A stretch of 64,000 nt of DNA from NCBI GenBank assembly GCA_050010035.1, contig JBEKLU010000016.1, positions 7,982 through 71,981 on the forward strand. Reading direction: 5' to 3'. The position numbers and the translations under genes were made by a program. Within the stretch, counting starts at the first letter, position 1, and each line of letters opens with the position of its first letter. The notes under the pieces were generated by a model. That model was given only the letters and a program-made list of their open reading frames with translations, was not told the origin of the DNA and searched no databases. Below are positions 8,348 through 16,554 of this stretch, in pieces. Origin of the DNA: Roseiarcus sp050010035 (GTDB lineage: Bacteria > Pseudomonadota > Alphaproteobacteria > Rhizobiales > Beijerinckiaceae).

Positions 8348-9817
8348 TCAGGGGGAGGGCGCGAGAATCCGCGCCGAAGCCGCTTTCACGAATTCGGCCG
8401 CCTGACGGCGGCGGATGCGGCCGTTGGCCGTGAGCAATTCACGTTGCAGCGCGTCTGCGAGCGAAACGACGGTGGTCGCGCGCGGCCTCGCATAGTCGGG
8501 CGCGCCGGCGCAGCAGCGACGCACGAAATCGTCGAGATCGTCGGGAGTGGCGCGCGCGAACCATTCGGCGCCGGGGCGCGAGGGAACGAGCAGCGCCGTC
8601 AGTCGCGCTTCGCCGTGGCCGACCACGGCGCAGAAGGCGACGCGCGGATCGCCGAGCAGCATGGTCTCGATCCATTCCGGACAGACGTTTCGCCCGAACG
8701 CCGTGACGAGGACATTGTCCTTGCGCCCGAGCACCCGCAGGAAACCGTCGTCGTCGATGGCGCCAAGATCGCCGGTGCGCCACGGCCGCTTGGCGGGCGC
8801 CTGGCCGAGATAGCCGTCGGTCACCGTCGGCCCGTCGACGACGATCTCGCCGGCGTCGATGGACACCGCGAGGCCGTCGAGCGGCCGGCCGACGGCGCCG
8901 GCGCGTCGCTCGCCGATGCGATTGACGGCGACGACCGAACAGCACTCGGAAAGGCCGTATCCCTCGTAGGCGGGGATTCCGAGGCGCCACGCCGCTTCGG
9001 CCGCCTGCGCGGGAACCGGCGCCCCGCCGATGGCGACAAAGCGCAGCGACGGCGGCGCGCGTCGGCCGCTCTGCGCGAGTTCGCCGACCCAACTCTTCAG
9101 CAATTCGGGAACCAGCACGCTCGTCGTCGGCCTCTGCGCTTCGAACGCATCGGCGAGACCCGCGGCCTCGCCCCGGCCCACCGCCTCCGCGAGCCCGGTC
9201 TCGAAATGGACGCGTGCGCCGACCAGCGCCGGAGCGAAAACGGCGCAAATCGTTTCCAACAGCAGCGGCAGGGGCAGAACCGAGAGATAGACGTCGCTTT
9301 CCCGCGCGCCGGTCGCCGCCGCGAGCGCCTTGGCCGACCAGACGATCTGCCCGCTTTCGTGGCGCACGCCTTTGGGCTGGCCCGTCGTTCCCGAGGTGTA
9401 GACGATCTGCCCGAAGCCGGCGGCCGGTTCCGCCGTCTCGCCGTTCGCACGGCTCGGCTCGATGAGACGCACGGCTGCGCCGGACGGAGACGCGCAAGGC
9501 GCTGTCGCCGGCGTGGCGAGGATGAGCTCGACCCCGGAGTCGCGCGCGATATGCCCGAGCTGCGCCGGGCTGAAGAACGTCGGCAGCGGCACGACGATCT
9601 TCCCCGCCAGCGCGCAAGCGAGCTGCGCAACCGCCCAGTCGACGCCGTTGGCGGCGAACAGGCCCACGACCCGCGCTTGCGGCGGCAGCGTCCCGGCGAG
9701 GCCGGCAATCCGGCAAAGGAGATCGCGACGAGTCAACGTCTCGCGCCCGTCGCCGACGGCGACCGCGTCGCCCGCGCTCGCGGCGTTTTGGCGGATAGCG
9801 TCAAACAACATGCGCAT
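8348..9817 (-). CDS. AMP-binding acyl/aryl ligase with an arginine at the A10 lysine position
   Basis: This 489-residue ANL-superfamily enzyme would activate a carboxylic acid as acyl-AMP. Visible motifs are A3 VYTSGTTGQPKG (139-150), A5 YEGYGLSECC, A7 WRTGDLG and A8 GFLRVLGRKDNVLVTAFGRN. The A10 motif reads TANGRIRRRQ, so the usual catalytic lysine is arginine (R467). This could weaken adenylation or mark a specialised subgroup. At 489 residues it is shorter than typical acyl-CoA synthetases (about 550). The start overlaps the end of the hemolysin-family gene by 17 bases (ATG at 9817; a second at 9811). No carrier protein gene is seen nearby, so the acceptor (CoA, amine or the hemolysin-family protein itself) is open. 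Confidence 0.9.
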   Translation of the reverse strand: MRMLFDAIRQNAASAGDAVAVGDGRETLTRRDLLCRIAGLAGTLPPQARVVGLFAANGVDWAVAQLACALAGKIVVPLPTFFSPAQLGHIARDSGVELILATPATAPCASPSGAAVRLIEPSRANGETAEPAAGFGQIVYTSGTTGQPKGVRHESGQIVWSAKALAAATGARESDVYLSVLPLPLLLETICAVFAPALVGARVHFETGLAEAVGRGEAAGLADAFEAQRPTTSVLVPELLKSWVGELAQSGRRAPPSLRFVAIGGAPVPAQAAEAAWRLGIPAYEGYGLSECCSVVAVNRIGERRAGAVGRPLDGLAVSIDAGEIVVDGPTVTDGYLGQAPAKRPWRTGDLGAIDDDGFLRVLGRKDNVLVTAFGRNVCPEWIETMLLGDPRVAFCAVVGHGEARLTALLVPSRPGAEWFARATPDDLDDFVRRCCAGAPDYARPRATTVVSLADALQRELLTANGRIRRRQAAEFVKAASARILAPSP

Positions 9818-10382
9818 GACGAACGTCCTGCGGTTCGGAGAGACGAGCGCGAGCGAACGCGGATTTCGCGGCCGCGTAGACCTTCGGCTGATGGGCGTAA
9901 TATTCGCCCCAGCGCTCGAAGTCGGGGATGCGGCGATAATCGGCCTCGGCCAGATAGGTCAGATCGACGCCGAGACGCTCGACCATGACGCTGAGACGGC
10001 GGGTCAACGTGAAAAACGAGCAATCGAAGCCGCTCGTCCCGCCGAGTTCGGCGATTTCCCGGATGAAGGCGGCAGTGACTCGGGGGGCGCGGCTCGCCAG
10101 GTTGCAGACTTCGACGACGCTCGCCCGAGCGACCGGGCGGCCGTAAACGGCGCCGAGAACGGATTCGATCGGCGCGTCGAGATAGCGCTCGGAGAAAAAG
10201 CCGTCGCGCTCGGCGCGCAGACCGGCTGCGCATACCATGGCGGCATTGTCGTCGAGGCAGGCTATAATATTAGGTGGGAACCCGATCAGGTTGGCTGCGT
10301 GTCGCGTTAGATAAACTTTCTGTATAAATTCCTCAGCTTCCCTACGTCTTGGACTGGATGGACCTAACATTATTGTAATCAT
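9801..10382 (-). CDS. Thermostable hemolysin (delta-VPH) family protein
   Basis: This protein resembles the T_hemolysin family named after the Vibrio delta-VPH hemolysin. Most members are uncharacterised, and the hemolysin name need not describe their role. From the ATG at 10382 the product has 193 residues. Conserved blocks are AEEFIQKVYLTRHAANL, AAGLRAERDGFFSERYLD, APIESVLGAVYGRPVARASV, VEVCNLASR and FTLTRRLSVMVERLGVDLTY. The SERYLD...RASVVEVCNLA pattern recalls acyl-homoserine-lactone synthases and GNAT enzymes; I infer a possible acyltransferase role but cannot prove it. The N-terminal 40 codons and the region upstream are clearly less GC-rich than the neighbours. This is the first gene of the leftward operon and faces the two-component system. 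Confidence 0.82.
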   Translation of the reverse strand: MITIMLGPSSPRRREAEEFIQKVYLTRHAANLIGFPPNIIACLDDNAAMVCAAGLRAERDGFFSERYLDAPIESVLGAVYGRPVARASVVEVCNLASRAPRVTAAFIREIAELGGTSGFDCSFFTLTRRLSVMVERLGVDLTYLAEADYRRIPDFERWGEYYAHQPKVYAAAKSAFARARLSEPQDVRHAHVV

Positions 10383-10603
10383 CGTCGAAAATCCTTGCCG
10401 CTCGCCGGCAGACCTTTGACTGACTGAGCTTACTGGCGACTTACGGACCGGCGGTATATGCGTGTCGATTGCGAGGTCATTTTGCGCGCGGCAGGCTCGG
10501 GGGCGATCCAATCGCAGCAAGATCGCGTCGCGGTTGTTTCTTCGCTAAAGGAGGGACACAATTCGGCGCCGAGCGCCCGCTCTCGAATCTCCCTAGGACT
10601 GCG

Positions 10604-11281
10604 ATGCGAATCTTACTGGTCGAAGACAACGCCCGTCTCAGCGCCCTGATCGGCGACGCTCTGAAGGCAAATGGATTTGCGATCGACACCGCGGCTCTGG
10701 CCGCCGACGCTGAAACCGCCCTCGCCTCGACGTCCTACGACGCGATCGTGCTGGACCTGGGTCTTCCCGACGCGGACGGAATGACCGTATTGACCACGGC
10801 GAGGCGGCGGGGCCTGACCGCGCCGGTCTTGATCCTCACAGCGCGCGACGGCGCGCAGGATACGATCGACGGCTTGAACGGCGGCGCCGACGATTACATG
10901 CACAAGCCCTTTGCGATGGACGAGCTGGTGGCGCGGCTTCGGGCGCTGCTGCGGCGGCCGAGCCAGATGCTCGACGCCGTGATACGCGAAGGCAATATGG
11001 CGCTCGATTGCGCGCAGCGGTCGGTCCGCATCGACGGCGAGCGCGTGGATCTGAGCCGCCGCGAATTCGCGGCGCTCGAGCTTCTGCTTCGCCGCAACGG
11101 CCGGGTCGTCGCCAAGGCGGACATGGAAGAGTCGTTCTACGGCCAAGGCGAAGAAGTGGCGTCGAACGCCGTCGAAGTGTTGATCCACCGCGTGCGCAAG
11201 AAATTGACGGCCGCGGGCGCCAGCGCCGAGATCCACACGCTCCGCGGCATCGGCTACCTCCTGACCAACCGCTCCTCATGA
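10604..11281 (+). CDS. OmpR-family response regulator
   Basis: This is a two-domain transcription regulator of 225 residues. The receiver domain holds the acidic pair in LLVEDN, the phosphorylated D51 in IVLDLGLPD, the switch threonine in LILTARDG and K101 in HKPF. The C-terminal winged helix shows LSRREFAALELLL, VIHRVRKKL-type recognition (VEVLIHRVRKKL) and TLRGIGYLL. The ATG at 10604 fits the family start (MRILLVEDN). Its stop overlaps the kinase start (ATGA). It is divergent from the hemolysin-family operon, with a 221-base shared control region, so that operon is the likely target. Confidence 0.95.
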   Translation: MRILLVEDNARLSALIGDALKANGFAIDTAALAADAETALASTSYDAIVLDLGLPDADGMTVLTTARRRGLTAPVLILTARDGAQDTIDGLNGGADDYMHKPFAMDELVARLRALLRRPSQMLDAVIREGNMALDCAQRSVRIDGERVDLSRREFAALELLLRRNGRVVAKADMEESFYGQGEEVASNAVEVLIHRVRKKLTAAGASAEIHTLRGIGYLLTNRSS

Positions 11282-12618
11282 AGCGCCTCACGACCACGCT
11301 CTTCGGACAGGTCGCCGTCGGCCTGGTGGCCGTGAGCGCGGTTTCGGCGGGGGCGTGCGCGGCCTACCTCTATGTCAAGTATCGCGCGATCGATTCGAGG
11401 TTTCGCGACGACACGTTGTACAGCTTCGCCGAAAGCATCGCGGAAAAGACGCCGCTTCCCTGGGGCGTAAACGATTCGGAGTCGCTCGCGCCGATCGCCC
11501 GGCGCATCGCGCAAGCGGGCGGGCGCTTCGCGATCGTGTCCGCGAGAGGCGAGGTGCTGGCCGCCTCGCCCGGCGTCACCGCCCCGCTCGCCCCGATCGG
11601 CAAGGGCGAGAATCGTAATTTCACGCTGCCGATATTCGGGCGGCAAGAGCCGATGTACGGCCTGTCGCTGCCGGTCCCCGACGCCCGTCCCGGCGTCGTC
11701 GTTCAAGTGGCCTTTCCGAGCAATCCCGTCATATTCGACTCGGTCCTCGAGGAATTCGTCGGCGACATCGGCTGGATCGGCATTCCCTTCGTCCTCGGCC
11801 TGCTCGCCACGAACCTGATCGTCGCGCGGCATGCGCTGAGGCCGCTGCGTATCGCGGCGCGCGAAGCCGAGACGATCGGACCGCACGGGGTCGCGGTGCG
11901 CCTGAGCGAAGCGAACCTGCCGCTAGACGTGCGCGCGCTCGTGCAAGCGGTGAACGGCGCCCTCGATCGGCTGCAGGCGGGCTATCGCGAACTCGACGCG
12001 TTCGTCGGCGAAGTCGCGCACGAATTGCGCACGCCGCTGGCGATCATCCGCGCGCAGCTCGATCTTTCCGACGCGCCGGTCGCGCGCGCGCTGGGAGACG
12101 ATTTCGCCGCGATGGAGCGTCTGGTGCTGCAGCTTCTGGACCGGGTTCGCCTCGGGGGGCTCCGTTTCGAGCCGTACGACAAGCTCGACATCAGCGAAGT
12201 CGCGCGCAGCGCCGCCGCCTTTCTCGCGCCCCTGGCGGTGACGCGCGGCCGCTCCATCGAGGTTGTCGGCGCCGAACGCCCGATTTTCGTCGTCGGCGCG
12301 CGCGATTATATTTTCCGCGCCTTGCGCAATCTCATCGAGAACGCGATCGTCAACGCTCCGGCGCAGACGACGGTCTCCGTGCAGGTGAGCGAGGCGCCCG
12401 CCATCGCCGTTCTCGATCGCGGCCCCGGCTTTCCGCCGGCCCGGCTCGGTCCGGAGGCGCGTCGGCGCGCCGCGTCCGGCGCCAAGCCCGGCGAGGGCCT
12501 CGGCCTCGGCCTTTCCATCGTCGAGCGCACGATGGCGGCCCATGGCGGCAGCCTCGTCCTATCGAACAGGCCGACCGGCGGGGCTTGCGCGACGATGCGC
12601 TTTTTGCAAGGCGCCTGA
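11278..12618 (+). CDS. Sensor histidine kinase, partner of the preceding regulator
   Basis: This is an inner-membrane sensor kinase of 446 residues. Transmembrane helix 1 is at about 10-32 (VAVGLVAVSAVSAGACAAYL) and helix 2 at about 160-180 (WIGIPFVLGLLATNLIV). Between them lies a periplasmic sensor loop of roughly 125 residues with no recognised domain. HAMP-like and dimerisation segments follow, with phosphoacceptor H248 in VAHELRTPLAIIR. The ATPase has LRNLIENAIVNAP (N box), DRGPGFP (G1) and GEGLGLGLSIVERTM (G2). The arrangement matches EnvZ/QseC-type kinases. The gene overlaps the regulator by 4 bases at its start and the convergent RpiR gene by 60 bases at its end. The signal sensed is unknown. 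Confidence 0.94.
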   Translation: MKRLTTTLFGQVAVGLVAVSAVSAGACAAYLYVKYRAIDSRFRDDTLYSFAESIAEKTPLPWGVNDSESLAPIARRIAQAGGRFAIVSARGEVLAASPGVTAPLAPIGKGENRNFTLPIFGRQEPMYGLSLPVPDARPGVVVQVAFPSNPVIFDSVLEEFVGDIGWIGIPFVLGLLATNLIVARHALRPLRIAAREAETIGPHGVAVRLSEANLPLDVRALVQAVNGALDRLQAGYRELDAFVGEVAHELRTPLAIIRAQLDLSDAPVARALGDDFAAMERLVLQLLDRVRLGGLRFEPYDKLDISEVARSAAAFLAPLAVTRGRSIEVVGAERPIFVVGARDYIFRALRNLIENAIVNAPAQTTVSVQVSEAPAIAVLDRGPGFPPARLGPEARRRAASGAKPGEGLGLGLSIVERTMAAHGGSLVLSNRPTGGACATMRFLQGA

Positions 12619-13536
12619 GGACGCTCCGCCGGCCGAGGGCGGCGCGCGCGAAGTCCGGCGCTGCGCCCGCGCGTCGGTCCGTTCAGCCCCGCCGGGCGCG
12701 CCGTTGCGCCTTTCGGCGACCGCCACCGCGAGCGTCATCGCCAGGCAGAACGTCGCCGCGTTGGAGCGGAAGGAGCCGAAGTCGCTTTCGGCGATCTCGA
12801 AGCGCGCGTCGGCCATTCCCGCCAGCGGGCTCAGCGCGCTGTCGGTGATGACGACGACCGGGGTCTTCCTCTTTCGCGCCGCTTCGACCTCGGCGATGGT
12901 GAACGGCGAGTAGGGGGAAAAACTGATCGCGATCAGTGCGTCGCCTTCTCCGGCGGCCGCCAGCTGTTCCGGCCCGAGGCCGCCGACGTTGTCGATCAGC
13001 GCCGCGCCGAGGCCGAGCTGGGCGAGCGCATAGGCGAGATAATGCGAAACGCAGAACGAGCGGCGCTGGCCGACGACATAGATGGTGCGCGCGCGGGCGA
13101 GCAAGGCGATCGCCTCGTCCAGATCCGCGCGATGGACGTTGCGCCGCAACTTGGTGATCGAAGCGGCCGCCGAATCGGCGAAGCCGAACAACAGGCGCAA
13201 CGGATCGCCGCTGTCCAGGGCGCCCGCGTGCAGCGCCTTCAGGCGCTCCGAATAATCGGGCCAGCGGTTGCGCAGGTGAGCGCGAAAGACGCCCTGCAAT
13301 TCCGAGAAGCCGGCGAAGCCGAGCGTCTGGGCGAAACGCACCAGGGTCGAGGCCTGCACCTGCGCGCGCTCGGCGATGCTCGAAGCGGTGCCGAGCGCGA
13401 CCTCATCCGGGTGTTCGAGCGCGAACGCCGCGGTTTGACGCAGCCGCTTCGGCAGTTCCGGCTTGATGTCGATGAGGCGGCGCTTGAGCGCGTCAAAATC
13501 CTGCGGCGCATCCATGATGTCCCGTTGTCTCCCCAT
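12559..13536 (-). CDS. MurR/RpiR-family transcriptional regulator
   Basis: The product has an N-terminal RpiR helix-turn-helix (ELPKRLRQTAAFALEHP, then SSIAERAQVQASTLVRFAQT and LGFAGFSELQ) and a C-terminal SIS sugar-isomerase-like sensor domain (TIYVVGQRRSFCVSHYLAYA, DALIAISFSPYSPFTI, VVVITDSALSPLA). RpiR regulators usually sense sugar phosphates. The start is either the ATG at 13536 (325 residues) or that at 13515. The C-terminal 45 residues are arginine- and proline-rich and lie opposite the end of the kinase gene; they look like recent extension rather than conserved domain. It is divergent from the Gfo/Idh/MocA gene and the BMP transporter and likely controls them through the inverted repeat between. 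Confidence 0.9.
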   Translation of the reverse strand: MGRQRDIMDAPQDFDALKRRLIDIKPELPKRLRQTAAFALEHPDEVALGTASSIAERAQVQASTLVRFAQTLGFAGFSELQGVFRAHLRNRWPDYSERLKALHAGALDSGDPLRLLFGFADSAAASITKLRRNVHRADLDEAIALLARARTIYVVGQRRSFCVSHYLAYALAQLGLGAALIDNVGGLGPEQLAAAGEGDALIAISFSPYSPFTIAEVEAARKRKTPVVVITDSALSPLAGMADARFEIAESDFGSFRSNAATFCLAMTLAVAVAERRNGAPGGAERTDARAQRRTSRAPPSAGGASSGALQKAHRRASPAGRPVR

Positions 13537-13614
13537 GGCGAAAGCTTCGCGAGGCCGCTCCGCCGGCGGCGAGGCCTCCTTCCCGCGAAAGCGCTTCGCC
13601 CGGGATAAGCTAGA

Positions 13615-13652
13615 ACAAATATTCCAATGTTGATAGTCATGGGAATGTTTGT
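13615..13652. promoter_or_regulatory. Inverted repeat between rpiR-like gene and oxidoreductase, candidate operator
   Basis: ACAAATATTCCA and TGGGAATGTTTGT face each other across a 13-base spacer. The half sites contain ATTCC/GGAAT, a frequent element of RpiR-type sites. It lies in the only AT-rich stretch of the divergent intergenic region, about 80 bases upstream of the regulator start and 60 upstream of the oxidoreductase start, suitable for autoregulation and control of the transport operon. Confidence 0.45.
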
Positions 13653-13714
13653 GCCGCAAGCGGGGCGATTCGCGCCTCGGCGCGGCGCCGCGAGAACGCG
13701 GGAAGGGGATCGCG

Positions 13715-14836
13715 ATGCGGGAGATCGGCGTCGGCCTGATCGGCACCGGCTATATGGGAAAGTGCCACGCCTTGGCCTGGACCGGCGTGCGCGCAGTCTT
13801 CGGCGATGCGCCGGTCGTGCGCCGCGTCGCGCTGTGCGAGGTCGACGCGCAGCTCGCCAGGGCGCGCGCCGACGAATTCGGCTTTGCCAGCGCGACCGCA
13901 GATTGGCGCGCGCTCGTCAACGATCCCGCCGTCGACGTCGTCTCGATCGCGACGCCGAACCCGTTGCACGCGCCGATGGCGATCGGAGCGCTCGAGGCGG
14001 GCAAGCACGTCTGGTGCGAAAAGCCGATGGCGCCGAAATTGGCCGAGGCGATCGCGATGGCCGAGGCGGCGCGCCGCTCGGGGCGCGTCGCCATCCTCGG
14101 CTACAACTATGTTCAGAGCCCCGCCGTCCGCTATATCGCCAAGCTCTTGCGCGAGAACGCGATCGGCGCGGTCAACCATTTCCGCGTGGAGATGGACGAG
14201 GACTTCATGGCCGATCCGGACGCGCCTTTTTCCTGGCGCAGCGCGGGGTCGGCGGGCTACGGCGCGCTCGACGATTTCGCCGTGCACCCGCTCAGCTTGA
14301 TCGAGACCCTCATCGGCCGCCCGACGCACGTGTTCGGCGAAATGGCCAAGCCCTACGCCGACCGGCCCGACGGCGCAGCGCGTCGCAGGATCGAAACCTT
14401 CGACGTCGCGACCGCGCTGCTGCGCATGCCCGGCGGCGCCGGCGGCGTCATCCATGTCGACCGCTGCGCCTGGGGCCGCAAGGGACGGTTGCAATTGCAG
14501 CTCTTCGGCGCGCGCGGCGCGATCCTGTTCGATCAGGAACGGTTCAACGAGGTTGAAGTCTACCTCGCCGACGGCCGCCCGGAGGACCAGGGCTTTCGCC
14601 GCATCCTGATGGGACCCGCGCATCCGCCCTACGATCGCTTCGTCGTCGCGCCCGGCCATCAGCTCGGCTTCAACGATCTCAAGATCATCGAATGCCGGCA
14701 ATTGCTCGCGCGCATCGCCGGCGAGCCGGCGCTGACGATCGATTTCGAGGCGGGGCTGGCGATCGAGCGCGCCATTCACGCCATCGCCCGAGCGAGCCGC
14801 GAAGGGCGTTGGGTCGAGGTCGGCGCGGCGGGTTAG
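13715..14836 (+). CDS. Gfo/Idh/MocA-family oxidoreductase
   Basis: This NAD(P)-dependent sugar or cyclitol dehydrogenase-like protein has 373 residues. The Rossmann motif is GVGLIGTGYMGKCHA at the N terminus, and VSIATPNPLHAPMAIGALEA and KHVWCEKPMAPKLAEA follow, with the catalytic lysine in EKP. The C-terminal domain has YGALDDFAVHPLSLIE, where D and H are typical substrate-site residues. The ATG is preceded by a good Shine-Dalgarno (GGAAGGGGAT). It is the first gene downstream of the divergent RpiR regulator and precedes the BMP-type transporter with a 174-base gap. It may process the sugar moiety of the imported compound. The substrate is not predictable from sequence alone. Confidence 0.9.
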   Translation: MREIGVGLIGTGYMGKCHALAWTGVRAVFGDAPVVRRVALCEVDAQLARARADEFGFASATADWRALVNDPAVDVVSIATPNPLHAPMAIGALEAGKHVWCEKPMAPKLAEAIAMAEAARRSGRVAILGYNYVQSPAVRYIAKLLRENAIGAVNHFRVEMDEDFMADPDAPFSWRSAGSAGYGALDDFAVHPLSLIETLIGRPTHVFGEMAKPYADRPDGAARRRIETFDVATALLRMPGGAGGVIHVDRCAWGRKGRLQLQLFGARGAILFDQERFNEVEVYLADGRPEDQGFRRILMGPAHPPYDRFVVAPGHQLGFNDLKIIECRQLLARIAGEPALTIDFEAGLAIERAIHAIARASREGRWVEVGAAG

Positions 14837-15010
14837 AGCGAGGCGCTCGAGGGTTGGCGGGCGCGACGCGACGTGCGAGCATGGCGCGCGACGGGTGCGG
14901 ACGGCGGGGGCGCCCTCCTTCAAGGAAGCGTCGAATCAGGCGCGAGGCCGGCTCATCGCCGGTCCGGAATTTGCAATGAGCCGCGAAACGCGGAGAGGGC
15001 TTTGGGCGCC

Positions 15011-16552
15011 ATGCTCAACGAGACGGCGGTCGGGGACGGCCCCTATTTGTCGCTGCGGGGGATCGTCAAGCAGTTTCCCGGGTGTCTGGCCAACGACAAC
15101 GTCGACCTGACCGTCGGGCGCAACGAGATTCACGCCCTCTTGGGGGAAAACGGCGCCGGCAAGAGCACGCTGGTCAAGATCATCTACGGCGTCATGCGGC
15201 CCGACGCCGGCGAAATCGTCTGGCGCGGCCGGAGCGTGGCGGTGCAGAGCCCGGCGCACGCGCGGCGGCTCGGCATCGGCATGGTGTTTCAGCATTTCTC
15301 GCTGTTCGAATCGCTGACCGTCGCGGAAAACGTCGCGCTCGGCATGAACGATCCCAAGGACCGCGCCAACTTACGCGAACGGATCGTCGAGATTTCGCAG
15401 AAGTACGGCCTGCCGCTCAGCCCCGACCAGACCGTGCACGATCTCTCGGTCGGCGAGCGCCAGCGCATCGAGATCGTGCGCAGCCTCTTGCAGAACCCGC
15501 GCCTGCTGATCATGGACGAGCCGACCTCGGTGCTGACGCCGCAGGAGGTCGAGAAGCTGTTCGAGACGCTGCGGCGGCTCGCCTCCGAAGGCTGCTCCAT
15601 CCTCTACATCAGCCACAAGCTCGAGGAGATCAGAGCGCTGTGCGACGTCGCCACGATCATGCGCCTCGGCCGCGTGGTCGCCCATTGCGTGCCGAGCCAA
15701 AGAAGCGCCAAGGAACTGGCCGAACTGATGATCAACGCGCAATTGGACCCGCCCTCGCGCAGCCGGCGCGTCCTCGCCGAAGGCGCGAGGCCGCGCCTGG
15801 CGGTCGAGAAGCTCAACGTGAAGTCGCCCCACCCGTTCGGGACCGATTTGAAAGACGTCGGCTTCGCCGTCTCGCCCGGCGAGATCCTCGGCGTCGCCGG
15901 CATCGCCGGCAACGGCCAGACCGAACTCATGGACGCGCTGTCGGGCGAGGTTCTCGCCGCCGCGCCCGAGACGATCAGGCTCGACGGCGTCGCCGTCGGC
16001 CGCCTGGGGCCGCGCGAACGGCGGGCGCTGGGCGGCTGCTTCGTTCCCGAAGAGCGCAACGGCCACGGCGCGGTCGGGTCGATGACCTTGAGCGAAAACG
16101 CCTTTCTCACCGCCGCCGCGCGCCGCGCGCTGGCGCGGTTCGGTTTCGTCGATCAGGCGAAGACGCTCGACTTCGCCAAGGAGATCATCCGCCGTTTCGA
16201 CGTTCGCACCACCGGCCCGAAAGCCCAGGCGCGCGCGCTGTCGGGCGGCAATCTGCAAAAATTCCTGGTCGGGCGCGAAGTGATGCAGTCGCCGGGCGCG
16301 CTCGTCGTCAACCAGCCGACCTGGGGGGTCGACGCCGGCGCGGCGGCGGCGATCTATCGCGCTCTGGCGGAGCTTGCCGAAAACGGCGCGGCGGTGGTGA
16401 TCATCTCGCAGGATCTGGACGAGATCTTCCTCATCTGCGACCGCGTCGCGGTGATCGCCGGCGGGCGGCTGTCGCCCGCGATTCCGGTCCAGGAGGCGAC
16501 CATCGAACAGATCGGCCTCGTCATGGGCGGCGCCGCGCGGGAGCATCGCTGA
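15011..16552 (+). CDS. BMP-type ABC transporter, double ATPase subunit (system 1)
   Basis: This is a 513-residue fused ATPase of the carbohydrate/nucleoside uptake type, with two tandem ABC domains. The first has Walker A GENGAGKSTLVK, signature LSVGERQRIEIVRSLL and Walker B LLIMDEPTSVL. The second starts with VAGIAGNGQTELMDALSG in place of a canonical Walker A, and has signature LSGGNLQKFLVGRE and the degenerate Walker B ALVVNQPTWGVD, as usual for this family. In BMP systems the pair energises import of nucleosides or related compounds. The ATG at 15011 is two bases after a codon-biased leader; an upstream in-frame start would add an unconserved arginine-rich stretch. The permease start lies 2 bases after the stop. 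Confidence 0.94.
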   Translation: MLNETAVGDGPYLSLRGIVKQFPGCLANDNVDLTVGRNEIHALLGENGAGKSTLVKIIYGVMRPDAGEIVWRGRSVAVQSPAHARRLGIGMVFQHFSLFESLTVAENVALGMNDPKDRANLRERIVEISQKYGLPLSPDQTVHDLSVGERQRIEIVRSLLQNPRLLIMDEPTSVLTPQEVEKLFETLRRLASEGCSILYISHKLEEIRALCDVATIMRLGRVVAHCVPSQRSAKELAELMINAQLDPPSRSRRVLAEGARPRLAVEKLNVKSPHPFGTDLKDVGFAVSPGEILGVAGIAGNGQTELMDALSGEVLAAAPETIRLDGVAVGRLGPRERRALGGCFVPEERNGHGAVGSMTLSENAFLTAAARRALARFGFVDQAKTLDFAKEIIRRFDVRTTGPKAQARALSGGNLQKFLVGREVMQSPGALVVNQPTWGVDAGAAAAIYRALAELAENGAAVVIISQDLDEIFLICDRVAVIAGGRLSPAIPVQEATIEQIGLVMGGAAREHR

Positions 16553-16554
16553 CC

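Noticed and set aside
5458..10382. Reading the 5.5-10.4 kb operon as a virulence hemolysin locus
   Set aside because: The family name comes from a Vibrio protein; no secretion signal is seen in the hemolysin-family product and the neighbours are biosynthetic enzymes.
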